The notes under the pieces: generated by a model | Database searches by the model: none | The model's input: only the letters and a program-made list of their open reading frames with translations | What the model was told of the DNA's origin: nothing | DNA from: Rhizobium phaseoli | GTDB taxonomy: Bacteria > Pseudomonadota > Alphaproteobacteria > Rhizobiales > Rhizobiaceae | NCBI RefSeq assembly: GCF_010668805.1 | Contig: NZ_WUFT01000012.1 | Coordinates: 172,385-236,384 of the forward strand | Reading direction: 5' to 3' | DNA length: 64,000 bases | Made by a program: the position numbers and the translations under genes | Shown: one piece after another, positions 62,705-64,000 of the stretch | How the letters are laid out: every line of letters begins with the position of its first letter | Numbering within the stretch: position 1 is the stretch's first letter

Positions 62705-62947
62705 GTGATACAGCAAGTGGGGGCCTCGAACATTTGAAGAATGATGGCGGCGCGGTTTTAGATCTCGCGGCGCATTCCTGTAAGATAACTGCGCGTTCTC
62801 AATGTCACCGTCGTGTTAGGCTGCATATTGGCATCGGTTAGCGTAAAGGCGACGATGTCGTCGTTTTCGGGATCGGTGAGGGCTTGCTGTTGCCCGCCGC
62901 CTATAGCACCACGGATTAGCGATCTGCTTTGCCGAAGGGAATTGGAT

Positions 62948-63496
62948 ATGGCGATGAAGACCGGCCGCCAAAATAAAATTTTTTCGATGTTAAACCTTGA
63001 GAATTCACTACCTGATCAGGTGTTTAACAAGCCATTCCAATATTTTCGATTTATGGAGGTTGATCTTGTTTTTAGTGAAGCCTTCGGATGCTCGGTGCTA
63101 TCGTGGATCGACGCGGAGAATTCCGACAGTCTTCGCATCGGCAAGATAGTCGAGTCGTCGTCGTGCGTAGATCAGATAAGACAACTGAATCCCGGTTCGT
63201 CTGGAACGGACTACGTTAACTTACTCCGTGATGGAGGGCCCGATCAGGGGTGGTTCTACGATATGGGAACCTATGCCATAGCCTCCGATACCGGCAGATG
63301 GTGTGTTTATTGTGAGCGGTATAACGAGGTAGCTGTACTAGGCCTCGATGAGCAGAGTTTTGTGAGATTTTCCGACCAACTGACAAGCCTCCCCGTCCAA
63401 CGAATTGAAGAGATGGTTTCAAACAAGATCTACCCGTTTGATTGCTTAACTCCACGCTGGAACAGCAGGCTTATCCAAAATTATAGATCGATCTAA
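62948..63496 (+). CDS. Low-GC orphan protein, possibly immunity-like
   Basis: The 182-residue protein begins MAMKTGRQNKIFSMLNLENS at ATG 62948 with AAGGGAA upstream. It has no signal peptide and no membrane segment, and I recognise no family. Composition (AT-rich codons) differs strongly from the operon to its left. Size, acidic character and position near a mobile element resemble immunity proteins of polymorphic toxin systems, but no toxin gene is visible in the window. About 280 bases upstream hold nothing recognisable except the ArsR operator. Confidence 0.5.
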   Translation: MAMKTGRQNKIFSMLNLENSLPDQVFNKPFQYFRFMEVDLVFSEAFGCSVLSWIDAENSDSLRIGKIVESSSCVDQIRQLNPGSSGTDYVNLLRDGGPDQGWFYDMGTYAIASDTGRWCVYCERYNEVAVLGLDEQSFVRFSDQLTSLPVQRIEEMVSNKIYPFDCLTPRWNSRLIQNYRSI

Positions 63497-63618
63497 CATC
63501 GGTTTCACCCTCTGACTGACCAGTTGGTGACAGCGAGCATCACACAATGTCCGGGATATTCATCGAGGGAGAATTAATCTTCGGTCCATTCATCGATGAG
63601 GCAGCGGACAGAATAGTG

Positions 63619-63880
63619 CTAATGCCCGCGCGCGTCCGGCTGCAGCAACGTTCCCAGAAAGGCGTCCATGTCATCGATTTCGGGGTCAGCGCAGACGCGT
63701 AGCGCGGCTTCCAGCCGAAGGGCGGGTCCTGGTTGAGATTGTTCCAATAGGCTTGCGGCAGGTCGAATAGAAGGAGACGACGTCCCGTAGCGAATGGAAA
63801 TAGCCGTTGTGGAAGAAGAGAACCAATGGTTCTACCGCGGCAAATTCATGCTCACATGTAATACATCGATAGGTGTAATA
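63619..63880 (-). pseudogene. Cytochrome c peroxidase C-terminal remnant
   Basis: The minus strand encodes LFFHNGYFHSLRDVVSFYS, the conserved FHNG/heme-ligand region of the bacterial di-haem cytochrome c peroxidase family. It continues in a second frame (DLPQAYWNNLNQDPPFGWKP) and a third (ADPEIDDMDAFLGTLLQPDA) to a TAG at 63619. Two frameshifts and no upstream CxxCH show that it is non-functional. The frame further upstream to 63940 (GYYTYRCITCEHEF) belongs to different sequence. Confidence 0.65.
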
Positions 63881-63941
63881 GCCCCGTAAATCTCCGGACA
63901 CGATCTCCCACTTAACAAGTGTGCGAGGTAATGTGCCCATT

Positions 63942-64000
63942 ATGACCAGTCACAGTCCTAAGATAGAAGTCCTGTCCGGCCCTGAGCGCCGCCGTCGCTG
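63942..64000 (+). mobile_element. Start of an IS66-family transposase accessory gene (tnpA/orfA), partial
   Basis: ATG at 63942 reads MTSHSPKIEVLSGPERRRR and runs off the window edge. This is the N-terminus of IS66-family OrfA (TnpA) proteins, which continue as a helix-turn-helix. The terminal inverted repeat is not clear within the window. It adjoins the decayed peroxidase gene, which insertion may have helped to break. Confidence 0.6.

Overview
The window looks like a stretch of a Rhizobium genome (Rhizobium leguminosarum/etli group; species and replicon are inferred). The evidence is high GC coding sequence, a pcaDCHGB/pcaQ locus and an AraC/GH4/peptide-type ABC locus laid out like the agp (alpha-galactoside) loci of rhizobia, RIME-like palindromic intergenic repeats, and a catabolism- and transporter-rich content typical of rhizobial megaplasmids or chromids. 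No rRNA, tRNA or CRISPR array was recognised.

Left part (1-23.3 kb): the protocatechuate operon pcaDCHGB (minus strand, pcaB cut by the window edge) lies opposite its LysR regulator pcaQ. A small set of housekeeping-like genes follows: an isoprenylcysteine-type methyltransferase, a RES/Xre toxin-antitoxin pair, a hydrolase, a DUF899 protein, a J-domain protein and a possible small RNA. Then comes a complete histidine-utilisation locus. hutI-hutH-hutG-hutU-hutD run on the minus strand and hutF plus a GntR regulator run on the plus strand. A second HutC-type repressor faces a polar amino acid ABC transporter operon, which ends in a histidine ammonia-lyase homologue that lacks the Ala-Ser-Gly triad needed for the MIO cofactor. 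Urocanate, imidazolonepropionate, formiminoglutamate, N-formylglutamate and glutamate can be followed through hutH, U, I, F and G.

Middle part (23.3-42.7 kb): single genes (PAP2 phosphatase, a HigA-like antitoxin beside a frameshifted HigB-like toxin, a large sarcosine/dimethylglycine dehydrogenase-like protein, an MscS channel fused to a cyclic-nucleotide-binding domain, a three-gene XRE-regulator operon, a methyltransferase). These are followed by an alpha-galactoside-type locus: an AraC regulator facing an operon of GH4 glycosidase, family-5 binding protein, two permeases, a double ATPase and a MelA-type GH4 enzyme, closed by a strong terminator.

Accessory region (42.7-48.5 kb): a DUF4274 protein, a DUF6615 protein with nuclease-like motifs, a GIY-YIG nuclease, a KAP-family P-loop NTPase with a decayed partner gene, and a truncated TIR-like effector. 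This resembles a partly decayed anti-phage defence island.

Right part (48.5-64 kb): an EF-G-like GTPase paralogue, a Prc/Tsp-type protease, a DUF1778 antitoxin fragment, and a membrane-protein gene in a 0.92-kb segment bracketed by 58-bp direct repeats. Then comes an arabino-oligosaccharide-type operon on the minus strand (ArsR-like regulator, GH51 arabinofuranosidase, binding protein, two permeases, two ATPases). The right edge holds a low-GC orphan gene, a decayed cytochrome c peroxidase remnant and the start of an IS66-type transposase gene.
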